From contig PWHV01000008.1 of NCBI GenBank assembly GCA_003555025.1, positions 41,526-105,525 on the forward strand: a stretch of 64,000 nt of DNA, read 5' to 3'. Shown piece by piece: positions 16,910-24,094 of the stretch (positions are counted from its first letter, which is position 1; every line of letters begins with the position of its first letter). Below the pieces are notes generated by a model that ran no database searches, was not told the origin of the DNA, and was given only the letters and a program-made list of their open reading frames with translations. The translations under genes were made by a program, and so were the position numbers. This DNA comes from Methanomassiliicoccaceae archaeon (lineage in GTDB: Archaea; Thermoplasmatota; Thermoplasmata; Methanomassiliicoccales; Methanomethylophilaceae).

Positions 16910-17704
16910 TCATTCCCACATGCTGCCGCTGCGGTAGCCCTTGAGGTCGAGGGACACGTGCCGGAAGCCCAGCTCGCGGAGGCGGGTGTGCACCTTGCGC
17001 CCCATCCCCGCAAGCATCGCCATGTCCGCCGGCGCCACCTCTATCCTCGCGTCGTCCCCGCTGACGCGCACCCTCGCTTGGCCCACGCCCATCTCATGGA
17101 GGAAGGACTCCGCCCGCTCGATTCGGTCCAGGAGCGCGTCGTCCCATGGGGCCCCCGGCTCCAGGCGGGTGGCGAGGCAGGACTCCTTGCTGAGGCGCAC
17201 CGGTAGCCCCATATGTTTCACCATGCTCTCGACCGCATCGCGGCCGATGCCCAGCTCCACCAGGGGGCTGATGACGCCCCGCTCGCGGGCGGCTACCCTG
17301 CCGGGGCGGACATCGTCCTCATCGCCGGGGTTCTCGCCGTCGACGATGGTGCCAAGACCTCGCTGCCGCGCCGCCATCGACACCATGTCATAGATGATGG
17401 CCTTGCAGTGGTAGCAACGGCCGCGGTCGTTGCGCCGCACCGCCTCGAACTCCTGGTTCTCGGCGGGGAGCGTCACCAGGTCAAGGTCTAAGGCCTCCGC
17501 GGTCTCCAGGGCGGCGCGGCGCTGCATCCTCGATATGTAAGGGAGGTCCACGTAGAACGCCTGGTACCCGCCGGGGGCCTGCTCGGCGGCCACAGCGGCC
17601 AGGAGGGTGCTGTCCCCCCCGCCAGAGTAGGCGATGGCCATGCCGCTCCGTCCGCGCATCCATGCCCGCAGGCGCTCCAAGCCGTCCTCGCAGTCCATGA
17701 CCAT
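16910..17704 (-). CDS. larE: LarE-like ATP-dependent sulfur insertase (nickel-pincer cofactor)
   Basis: PP-loop ATPase that adenylates pyridinium biscarboxylate mononucleotide and supplies sulfur in nickel-pincer cofactor synthesis. The PP-loop is SGGGDS (residues 27-32). Three Cys are in LarE-typical places: C97 and C100 in GRCYHCK and C176 in SKESCLATR, a pattern compatible with the [4Fe-4S]-type LarE rather than the single sacrificial Cys type. The start is set at ATG 17704, just past the palindrome at 17718-17735; upstream ATG 17728 would put that palindrome inside the gene, and ATG 17698 is also possible. It is divergent from larB. No larC or larA lies in the window. Confidence 0.85.
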   Translation of the reverse strand: MVMDCEDGLERLRAWMRGRSGMAIAYSGGGDSTLLAAVAAEQAPGGYQAFYVDLPYISRMQRRAALETAEALDLDLVTLPAENQEFEAVRRNDRGRCYHCKAIIYDMVSMAARQRGLGTIVDGENPGDEDDVRPGRVAARERGVISPLVELGIGRDAVESMVKHMGLPVRLSKESCLATRLEPGAPWDDALLDRIERAESFLHEMGVGQARVRVSGDDARIEVAPADMAMLAGMGRKVHTRLRELGFRHVSLDLKGYRSGSMWE

Positions 17705-17717
17705 TAATCCGAGGGGA

Positions 17718-17735
17718 GCGATAAGCAATTATCGC
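17718..17735. promoter_or_regulatory. Palindrome GCGATAA-N4-TTATCGC between divergent larE and larB
   Basis: Perfect 7-bp inverted repeat with a GCAA centre. It sits in the 68-nt gap between larE and larB, close to the expected larE transcription start and upstream of larB, whose TATA-like gatgaaatagg is at about 17742-17752. This is a candidate operator for joint control. Confidence 0.5.
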
Positions 17736-17772
17736 TGAAAAGATGAAATAGGCACTAGGAGATGGCAGGGGC

Positions 17773-18528
17773 ATGGACATCCGCGGCATACTGGAGGCGA
17801 TCAAGGAGGGCAGCCTGGACATCGACGAGGCGGAGCGGCTGCTCCGCCTGGACTATGTGCAGATGATCGAGGGCCACACCGTCTTCGACCACGCCCGCCA
17901 GCTCCGCTCCGGCGTGCCCGAGGTGATATACGGCCTCTCCAAAGACCCCGAGACGGTGGCGGACATCGCCGAGAGGGCGCTGGAGAGGAGGGGCATGGTC
18001 ATGGTCTCCCGCGCCGACGGACGCCACCACGAGGCGCTGATGCGGCGGCTGGGCGCTGACGGCCTGCGCTACGAGGCCGCCGCCCGCATGGTCGTCATCG
18101 ACAAGCGCGCGCAGGTCGAGCGCAAAGGCAAGGTGGGCATCATCACCGCCGGCACCTCCGACCTGGCGGTGGCCGAGGAGGCGAGGGTGATGCTGGACGC
18201 GATGGGCGTGGACTGCATGTGCTTCCACGACGTGGGCGTGGCAGGGATGCACCGCTTCCTGGAGCCGATGCGCAGGGTCCTAGAGGAGGACGTGGACGCG
18301 CTCATCGTGGTGGCGGGCATGGAGGGGGCCCTCCCCACCTTGGTGGCGTCGCTGGCGCACATACCGGTCATCGGGGTGCCGGCGTCCACCGGCTACGGCA
18401 TCGGCGGCCAGGGCGAGGCGGCGCTGTACAGCATGCTGCAGTCATGCGCTCCGGGTTTGGCGGTGGTGAACGTGGACAACGGCATCGGCGCCGCCTCGTT
18501 GGCGGCTATCATCGCCCGGCGGCGCTGA
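17773..18528 (+). CDS. larB: LarB, nickel-pincer cofactor biosynthesis carboxylase/hydrolase
   Basis: 251-aa homologue of LarB, which carboxylates nicotinate adenine dinucleotide at C5 and hydrolyses the phosphoanhydride, the first step of nickel-pincer cofactor synthesis. The C-terminal half is the AIR-carboxylase (PurE)-like domain: KVGIITAGTSDLAVAEEA (about 121-138), FHDVGVAGMHRF and the glycine-rich VPASTGYGIGGQGEAAL. The N-terminal part (LDIDEAERLLRLDYVQMIEG) is the family-specific extension. The TATA-like element about 25 nt upstream implies a leaderless message. Divergent larE makes a partial lar locus; a LarC must be encoded elsewhere if the cofactor is made. Confidence 0.92.
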   Translation: MDIRGILEAIKEGSLDIDEAERLLRLDYVQMIEGHTVFDHARQLRSGVPEVIYGLSKDPETVADIAERALERRGMVMVSRADGRHHEALMRRLGADGLRYEAAARMVVIDKRAQVERKGKVGIITAGTSDLAVAEEARVMLDAMGVDCMCFHDVGVAGMHRFLEPMRRVLEEDVDALIVVAGMEGALPTLVASLAHIPVIGVPASTGYGIGGQGEAALYSMLQSCAPGLAVVNVDNGIGAASLAAIIARRR

Positions 18529-18771
18529 TCAATCCTCCTCCTTCAGCGCTATGTAGTAGAGGGCGGCGAGTATCGAGCCCAGGAACAACAGTATGATGAC
18601 GCCGGCGATGATGTAGTCCCTCTCCGGGTCATCGGCCCAGAGGCAGATGCCTCCGCTGTCGGCCGCGAGCTCTTCTGACCGTGAGTCGGCTGGAAGGCCA
18701 TCGTCGCAACAGAGCGGCACCAACGCCAACAGCACCGTCACCAGCAGCAGCCTCGCAGCGAGGGACGTCAT
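18529..18771 (-). CDS. Small secreted/membrane protein of unknown function
   Basis: 80-aa protein with an N-terminal signal-like hydrophobic stretch (residues about 5-20, followed by CC) and a C-terminal membrane helix (about 55-73, IAGVIILLFLGSILAALYYI) ending in an acidic KEED tail. It has three Cys, two adjacent just after the first helix and one in GGICLW. It is convergent with larB, with no space between the stop codons. I do not recognise a family. Confidence 0.5.
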   Translation of the reverse strand: MTSLAARLLLVTVLLALVPLCCDDGLPADSRSEELAADSGGICLWADDPERDYIIAGVIILLFLGSILAALYYIALKEED

Positions 18772-18914
18772 CGGTGCATCATCGCACAGCGAGGTTAAAC
18801 GATTTGCCTGCCATCCGTTATCCGCAATAGCGGCGTCGCCGCTTGGGAAGAGGCGATATAATAAATGCGCCTTTTTCCATAGATGCGGACGGGCACGGGA
18901 GCGGGGACGGAAAC

Positions 18915-19604
18915 ATGGGAAGGTTCAGGTCCAAGAAGAAGGAGCCTCCGGAGGCGGAGGAGGCCTCAGGGCTGAAAATCGTCTCCTCATCGGAGGAGAA
19001 CGCCGGGGATGAGGCCCCGGCGAAAGAGGAGCGGAAGGGCAGGAAGAGGCCCTCAGACCTCAAGGAAGAGGTTACCAGATTGGACAGGGAGGTCGATGCC
19101 CTCAAGAGCAGCGTCATGAGCCTGTTCTCCATCTACGAGGCGATCGACGGCCTGCCGGCGAGCGACGGTGATGTCGCCTCTTCCTTCTCGCTGCTGTTCC
19201 AGGCGGTGAGGCGGATCGAGAACCAGATGGATCAGATAGCCTCCAAGTACATGGCCGACGACCAGCCCAGCGTGCAGGAGCACGAGCGCCTCGACCGCCT
19301 TTACTCCGACTTCGTGTCCGTGCTGCAGGGGTTCTCCCCCGAGGCGGCGGGGAGCGCCATCACGCTGGAGTCGCTGCAAAACGACGAGGACATCACGGCG
19401 CCGCCCAACTCCGGCCCGAGGGTCAGCCCTGAGGAGGGCGACGGCTACCGCCAGGACGACGAGGAGCAGATGATGACGGCGCTGCGCATGACCCAGCAAT
19501 GCCTGGAAGGGTTGCTGGTCAAGACCGCTCGCGGCGGGCGGGCCAGCGAGAGGGAGATCGACATGCTGGACCACTGGTACCAGGTATTCGCCTCCTTCCG
19601 CTGA
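18915..19604 (+). CDS. Archaellum FlaC/D/E-like accessory paralogue, outside the fla cluster
   Basis: 229-aa soluble protein with a Lys/Glu-rich disordered N-terminus, a heptad-like coiled coil (about 50-75) and a C-terminal alpha-helical domain. The same order and several motifs recur in the FlaC/D/E-like protein at 37020: LFSIYEAIDG against LLIYEVIAK, SLLFQAVRRIENQMDQI against SLFQALRKTENHMEDI, and the end EREIDMLDHWYQVFASFR against RSDIDKMDHWYLEFVEWR. It is therefore a paralogue of an archaellum cytoplasmic-ring component located 18 kb from the cluster. The start at 18915 is chosen because a TATA box (gatataataaat, about 18855-18866) lies 50 nt upstream; the longer frame would begin upstream of that promoter. 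Confidence 0.75.
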   Translation: MGRFRSKKKEPPEAEEASGLKIVSSSEENAGDEAPAKEERKGRKRPSDLKEEVTRLDREVDALKSSVMSLFSIYEAIDGLPASDGDVASSFSLLFQAVRRIENQMDQIASKYMADDQPSVQEHERLDRLYSDFVSVLQGFSPEAAGSAITLESLQNDEDITAPPNSGPRVSPEEGDGYRQDDEEQMMTALRMTQQCLEGLLVKTARGGRASEREIDMLDHWYQVFASFR

Positions 19605-19618
19605 ACCAGGCTTGTTTT

Positions 19619-20611
19619 TCATATTTCATTCAAAGTCCGGCGCCCGTCCGCCCGCTGCAGCAATGCCAGCGCCGCCACCGATGAGATGAGCAGGGGGAAC
19701 CAGAACGTCACCGTCCTCGCCATCAACGCCACCGCCATGCCGGCGGCGAAGGGCACGCCGTTGAAGCTCAGCAACAGGGCCAGGGTGCCCTCGAATGCCC
19801 CCAGTCCGCCGGGCGTGAGGGGGAGCATGCTGACCAGGTAGGCGGCGTATGTCGCCGCGACCACCAAGGTGAGGCTCATATCCATACCGAGCACCGAGGC
19901 CACCAGGAATATCTTCAGCGGATAGAGGCCCCAGACCGCGAAGGAAACGAGGAAGAGGGACCTCCTCTCCGCCGGAGGGGAAAGCTCCCTGGACCGCGAC
20001 GCCGCCGTCTCCAGGTATCGGATGGCTCCCATCGCCCTGCCCCTCATCCCCGTCGGCGATGGCCCATTATCAATCTTAGAGGCGCGAGGTCGTCGTTCGA
20101 CGGACCAGGCCAGCAGCCCCAGGGGAATGGCCAGCAGAACGAAGGCCGCGTAGACCGCGGCCGGTAGGACGATAAGGAACGGCGCCGCGATGAGCAGAGC
20201 GGCGCATATCGTCATGAAAGGGAGCAGGGACACATACTTGTGCGTGAGGAGGAGCGAGGTCAAGTCATGATAGCACATGCCGCTGCGGCGGCGGAAGAGG
20301 TAGACCTTGGCCGCCTCCCCGCCCAGCTTGGAGGAGGGGGTGACGCTCTCTACGAAGTTGCCGGCCAAGTGAACCTGGAACACGTCCCGGAAGCGGAGCG
20401 AAGGGTCCTCCTTCCTGAGAAGGACGTGCCACTGGTAAGCGGTCATAGCCATGGTCGCCGTCTGCAAGGCGAAGAGGATGGCGAGGACCGCCGCCAAGGT
20501 CACGGGAGCGATGCCCGACCAGATATCCGCTATGGAGTCCCAGCCGGTGATGAACGTGACAGCCAGCAACGAAGCGATGCCCGCGGTCCAGAGCAGAGCC
20601 TTCTTGTTCAT
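19619..20611 (-). CDS. UPF0104/AglD-like flippase-domain membrane protein
   Basis: 330-aa polytopic membrane protein of the lysylphosphatidylglycerol-synthetase transmembrane (UPF0104) family. The family signature GNFVESVTPSSKLGGEAAKVYLFRR lies near residues 88-112 and the C-terminal LPLTPGGLGAFEGTLALLL near 266-284. About seven or eight helices are predicted. There is no C-terminal aminoacyl-transferase domain, so it is the bare flippase-like module often seen near lipid or surface-glycan genes. It is 9 nt downstream of the nicotianamine-synthase-like gene on the same strand and probably co-transcribed with it. Function is inferred only from family. Confidence 0.82.
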   Translation of the reverse strand: MNKKALLWTAGIASLLAVTFITGWDSIADIWSGIAPVTLAAVLAILFALQTATMAMTAYQWHVLLRKEDPSLRFRDVFQVHLAGNFVESVTPSSKLGGEAAKVYLFRRRSGMCYHDLTSLLLTHKYVSLLPFMTICAALLIAAPFLIVLPAAVYAAFVLLAIPLGLLAWSVERRPRASKIDNGPSPTGMRGRAMGAIRYLETAASRSRELSPPAERRSLFLVSFAVWGLYPLKIFLVASVLGMDMSLTLVVAATYAAYLVSMLPLTPGGLGAFEGTLALLLSFNGVPFAAGMAVALMARTVTFWFPLLISSVAALALLQRADGRRTLNEI

Positions 20612-20620
20612 CCTTCAACC

Positions 20621-21196
20621 TCAGGCGCTGTAGAGCAGGGAGCGGTCGAAGGTGGGCATCAGGTGCCCCGTCTCCCCGGTCGATCTCAAGGGCATCGCCC
20701 CGAAGCCGTAGGAATCCTTGAGCCCGGCCCGCGGCACGCGGACCACCGCCTTGACCCCAGGACGGTCGCGGATGACGTTCTCCAGCACCTCGCCCTTGGG
20801 CTCCACGTGCAGTGCCAGCACCGCTTTGTCGTAATGAAAGGGGAGCGGTGCCATGCCATCGCAGTGCAGCGCTTCCACCTGGTGGTCCATGCCGATGCCC
20901 TTCAGCAGGGCGTTGGCGGCCTCCACCGCCCCCGGGTCCTGGTCGATGGCCACCACCCGGGCGCCGCTGAGCCTGGTGATGAGGACGGCGGTGAAAGGCG
21001 ATGGCCCGCAGCCGACGTTGAGAACAACGTCCCCTTCCTCTATCCCAGCCAAGGAGATCTCGCGGCGCAGCACCCTGCCGTAGGGGAGCATGTACAGCTC
21101 GAAAAGGCAACGGCTGCTCTGCAGCATCCTTTCGCAGGCGCAGGTGAACCTCTGTATCGTCTTGCTCTTGTTCACGCATCGGCAACCGGGAGCCAT
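20621..21196 (-). CDS. Nicotianamine synthase-like SAM-binding protein, short form
   Basis: 191-aa Rossmann-fold protein. The SAM-binding motif I is VVLNVGCGPSPFTAVLI (about 57-73), followed by the acidic turn VVAIDQDPGAVEAANALL (81-98). That combination (GxGPxPxT, then D-x-DP followed by Ala-rich helix) is closer to nicotianamine synthase and the staphylopine enzyme CntL than to ordinary methyltransferases. It is clearly related to the middle of the divergent gene at 21254 (FELYMLPYGRVLRREISLAG against YEELFYSRILHRELDMSRLP before motif I). Nicotianamine synthases transfer the aminobutyrate group of SAM; motif I alone cannot prove that chemistry. The minus-strand TATAAAAT at 21225-21232 lies just upstream. 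Confidence 0.6.
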   Translation of the reverse strand: MAPGCRCVNKSKTIQRFTCACERMLQSSRCLFELYMLPYGRVLRREISLAGIEEGDVVLNVGCGPSPFTAVLITRLSGARVVAIDQDPGAVEAANALLKGIGMDHQVEALHCDGMAPLPFHYDKAVLALHVEPKGEVLENVIRDRPGVKAVVRVPRAGLKDSYGFGAMPLRSTGETGHLMPTFDRSLLYSA

Positions 21197-21205
21197 GATA
21201 AATAG

Positions 21206-21233
21206 TTTAGGGGTTCCTAAAACATTTTATATC
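21206..21233. promoter_or_regulatory. Divergent promoter with TTTAGG-N4-CCTAAA palindrome
   Basis: Perfect 6-bp inverted repeat at 21206-21221 (TTTAGG GGTT CCTAAA), with a further CCTAAA half-site at 21235-21240. Next to it an A/T box (ATTTTATAT, 21224-21232) can act as TATA in both directions: about 25 nt from the plus-strand ATG at 21254 and about 30 nt from the minus-strand ATG at 21196. The half-site resembles the TTAGG...CCTAA iron boxes bound by DtxR-family repressors, which suits the iron-uptake genes on the right; this is an analogy, not a measured site. Confidence 0.55.
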
Positions 21234-21253
21234 TCCTAAATATTCCCCTGTCT

Positions 21254-22171
21254 ATGGAAGGTAAACGGAGGTCGAACGACCGTTCCTATGGGACCCTGGG
21301 CATCGAAGCGATTCCCGTTAAGGATCCTATGGATGACGAGCCCCCTGTGATGAAAGGCCTCGCGAACCGCGCCACCGTCATCCTCGGCCGCGCATTCAAG
21401 TCCTTGGAGTCCGTTGTCCGCCGCTCGCCGCTTCTCGCCCGCGTCTATGAGGAGCTCTTCTACAGCCGCATCCTGCATCGCGAGCTGGATATGTCCCGCC
21501 TTCCCTCTGGGTCCCGTGTACTGGTGGTGGGCAGCGGCCACCTGCCCATGACCGCTCTGCACCTCGCCCGGCACGGCCACGAGGTCACCGCTGTTGACAA
21601 CGATCCCCACGCCACCGCTTCGGCGAGCAGCTTCGTCGCGCGTGTCACCCCCTATATGAATGTCCGGTTCGGGACTGCGGACGGCGTCGATGCCGACACC
21701 TCGGCCTACGATGCCGTATGGGTGACGTTCAACGTCACTCCTAAGGACAAGGTGCTGGAGAGGATGCTGCAGACCCTGTCCGAAGGCGCCCAGGTAGTCT
21801 TCCGCAACCCGCGGGGGATGGTCACGCGGCTCTACGCGCCCGTGGACGCCGACTGCCTCGGCCTGATGCCGCATCGCCGCCGGCACCTCTTCGGAAAGGA
21901 GTCTGTGATGCTGGTAAAGGGCAGCTGCGGGGGGCCGTTCGAGCTGAGCGAGACGGAGGGGGGGATGACCCTCGCCTGCCTGCAGTGCGGTCTGCAGGGC
22001 GTGATAGCCCGCTGCCCTGAAGACCCGGTGCTGAACGCTCTCGGCCTGAGGCCGGGGAAGACCGTGGTGAGCATATCGAGGCAGCCCTTCGGCGGTCCGT
22101 TGCTGGCATCGGTGGACGGCCGCAAGGTGGCCATCGACGCCCAGGTGGCGGCATCGATACTACTGGTCTGA
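21254..22171 (+). CDS. Nicotianamine synthase-like protein fused to a C-terminal FeoA domain
   Basis: 305-aa two-domain protein. Residues about 60-225 form a SAM-binding domain in nicotianamine-synthase style: VLVVGSGHLPMTALHLA (89-105), VDNDPHATASASSF (114-127), YDAVWVTF, then GAQVVFRNPRGMVTRLYAPV, whose order matches plant NAS (GSGPLPLTS, DIDP, then R-x-x-x-G...LYP-x-V). Residues 236-305 are a FeoA/SH3-like domain (ALGLRPGKTVVSISRQPFGG, then GRKVAIDAQVAASILLV). FeoA normally is a free small protein that binds FeoB. The stop is 3 nt before feoB, so the two are coupled. It is divergent from a second NAS-like gene. The domain calls are good; the enzymatic product is unknown. Confidence 0.72.
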   Translation: MEGKRRSNDRSYGTLGIEAIPVKDPMDDEPPVMKGLANRATVILGRAFKSLESVVRRSPLLARVYEELFYSRILHRELDMSRLPSGSRVLVVGSGHLPMTALHLARHGHEVTAVDNDPHATASASSFVARVTPYMNVRFGTADGVDADTSAYDAVWVTFNVTPKDKVLERMLQTLSEGAQVVFRNPRGMVTRLYAPVDADCLGLMPHRRRHLFGKESVMLVKGSCGGPFELSETEGGMTLACLQCGLQGVIARCPEDPVLNALGLRPGKTVVSISRQPFGGPLLASVDGRKVAIDAQVAASILLV

Positions 22172-22174
22172 ACC

Positions 22175-23860
22175 ATGGGTCAGGAGATACTCCTTGTCGG
22201 GCCTCCCAACGTGGGCAAGAGCGTCCTCTTCAACCGCCTCACCGGCCTGGACGTGTCGATGGCCAACTATCCTGGCACTACTGTGGAGTTCAAGAAGGGG
22301 GAGGCCAAGGCCGCCGGGAAGCGCTTCACCCTCATCGACGTGCCGGGGACCTATGACCTGAACGCCTCCAACGAGGCGGAGAGGGTGGCGGTGGACATGC
22401 TGTCCGGAAGCCCCGCGGGCGCGGTCTTCGTTCTGGACGCCAAGAACCTGGAGAGCAGCGTCCACCTTCTTCTTCAAGTGCTGGACAAGGGCATACCCAC
22501 GGTGGCGGCGGTCAACCGCTCCGACCTAGTCAAAGGAGGGGTCGATGTGGAGAGGCTCTCCGCCGAGACCGGCATAGCGGCCATCAGGACGGTGGCGGTG
22601 GAGGGGGAGGGCATACCCCAACTGGAGGACCTCATCGTCGGACTCCTTGACGGCAGGGTGTCGCCGGCACGGCCGCTGTTCCGCGGATGGAATGAGGCGG
22701 AGAGGATCGCGGGCCGCGTCCGCGCCACCCCTGGCGAGGGAGGCAGGAGGGAGCGTTGGGGCGACCTGATGGTCCGGCCGCTCCCCGGCATCCCGTTGGC
22801 CTTCCTGATACTCATCCTGATCTTCGCCTTCGTCGTGGGCCTGGGCATGGGACTGAGACAGTACGTGCTCATGCCCTTCTTCGAGGCCTTCGTCTTCCCG
22901 CCGCTGACCGCCGCGGTGGAGGCCACGGTGCCGGAGGGGACGCTGAGGGAGATACTAGTAGGCGAATACGGCTTCTTCATAAAGTCCATCGAATGGCCCT
23001 TGGGCCTGGTGCTGCCATACATCATATCGTTCTACCTGGCTCTGAGCATCCTGGAGGACAGCGGCTACCTGCCTCGCCTGGCGGTGCTTGTCGATGGAGT
23101 GTTCCGCCGCATGGGTCTGTCGGGCTCTAACATCATCCCTTTCCTTCTTGGATACGGTTGCGCCGTGCCCGCCATCATGTCCACCCGCAACATGAACGAT
23201 AAGAGGAAGAGGGTGACAGTGGCCGCCGTCGTCTGCCTCTCGGTGCCGTGCGTGGCGCAGTCCGGCGCGTTCATAGCGCTGCTGGCGGAGCACTCGCTGC
23301 TCCTGGTGGCCCTCCTGTTCGCGTTCTCCCTGCTGGCAGCGTTCGTCTCCGGCGCGGTCATCAGCCGCCTCCTGGGTGTGCGCAGGGACATGATGGTGCA
23401 GGAGATACCCGACCTCCTCCTTCCGGACATGAGGATGCTGGGCAAGAAGCTGTTGCTGCGGGTGAGGCATTTCCTCAAGGACGGCGTCATCCCCATGGTG
23501 GTGATAATAGGCGCCGCCTCGGTCCTGTACGAGACCGGCGTCCTGTTACTGGTCAGCGACCTGATGGAGCCGCTGGTCACCGGGTGGCTGGGCCTGCCGA
23601 AGGAGGCCTCCACCCCCCTCATACTGGGGGTGTTCCGCCGCGAGCTGGCAGTGCTCCCCCTGCTGGACATGGGCTTGGGGACGCTGCAGCTCATGACCGC
23701 GTCGGTGATCGCCCTGCTGTACATCCCCTGCATCGCCGTCATCGGTGTGCTGGCGAAGGAGTTCGGTCTCAAGGTCTCGGCCGCAATGCTGCTGGCCACC
23801 TTGGCAGCCTCCTTCCTGGTGGGAGGGGTCATAGCCCAGGCGGGCATGCTGCTGTTTTGA
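22175..23860 (+). CDS. feoB: FeoB ferrous iron transporter
   Basis: 561-aa membrane GTPase that imports Fe2+. The G domain shows G1 GPPNVGKS (9-16), the NYPGTTVE switch, G3 DVPGTYDL and G4 as NRSD. Two Gate modules follow, with typical LLGYGCAVPAIMSTR and LGVFRRELAVLPLLDMG motifs and about eight helices. It is shorter than bacterial FeoB (about 770 aa) but a normal archaeal size. The gene follows the FeoA-fusion gene with a 3-nt gap. Downstream hairpins at 23971-24023 may end the transcript. Confidence 0.95.
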   Translation: MGQEILLVGPPNVGKSVLFNRLTGLDVSMANYPGTTVEFKKGEAKAAGKRFTLIDVPGTYDLNASNEAERVAVDMLSGSPAGAVFVLDAKNLESSVHLLLQVLDKGIPTVAAVNRSDLVKGGVDVERLSAETGIAAIRTVAVEGEGIPQLEDLIVGLLDGRVSPARPLFRGWNEAERIAGRVRATPGEGGRRERWGDLMVRPLPGIPLAFLILILIFAFVVGLGMGLRQYVLMPFFEAFVFPPLTAAVEATVPEGTLREILVGEYGFFIKSIEWPLGLVLPYIISFYLALSILEDSGYLPRLAVLVDGVFRRMGLSGSNIIPFLLGYGCAVPAIMSTRNMNDKRKRVTVAAVVCLSVPCVAQSGAFIALLAEHSLLLVALLFAFSLLAAFVSGAVISRLLGVRRDMMVQEIPDLLLPDMRMLGKKLLLRVRHFLKDGVIPMVVIIGAASVLYETGVLLLVSDLMEPLVTGWLGLPKEASTPLILGVFRRELAVLPLLDMGLGTLQLMTASVIALLYIPCIAVIGVLAKEFGLKVSAAMLLATLAASFLVGGVIAQAGMLLF

Positions 23861-23970
23861 GGAGGAACCGATCCATCGTGGCAGCAGTGGTCATGATCAC
23901 GGTCGTTGCGCAGCGTCCGGCCAGGCCGTCTTCTGGTTCTCAATCGATCGTCCAAACGATGAAAGACAAG

Positions 23971-24023
23971 GGACCGTGCCTGATGTCCAGTGCCGACGTG
24001 AGGCATAGGCTGCCTCACGGTCC
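23971..24023 (+). other. Nested hairpin downstream of feoB
   Basis: Outer arms GGACCGTG (23971-23978) and CACGGTCC (24016-24023) compete with a perfect inner hairpin GTGAGGCA-TAGGC-TGCCTCAC (23998-24018). It is followed by aataaaattatatac, which may be the TATA region of the decayed surface gene. It could be a transcription terminator for the feo operon or an mRNA element; no T-tract directly follows. The rest of 23861-24094 holds nothing I can call. Confidence 0.4.
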
Positions 24024-24094
24024 AATAAAATTATATACACTCATGATAAAGCTATTTAAATCGGATTCTCCGGTGGACAGAATAGAGATGGTCC

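Noticed and set aside
18843..18914. Earlier start (ATG 18843) for the FlaC/D-like paralogue
   Set aside because: The TATA box at about 18855-18866 lies downstream of it, and the extra residues show no similarity to the paralogue.
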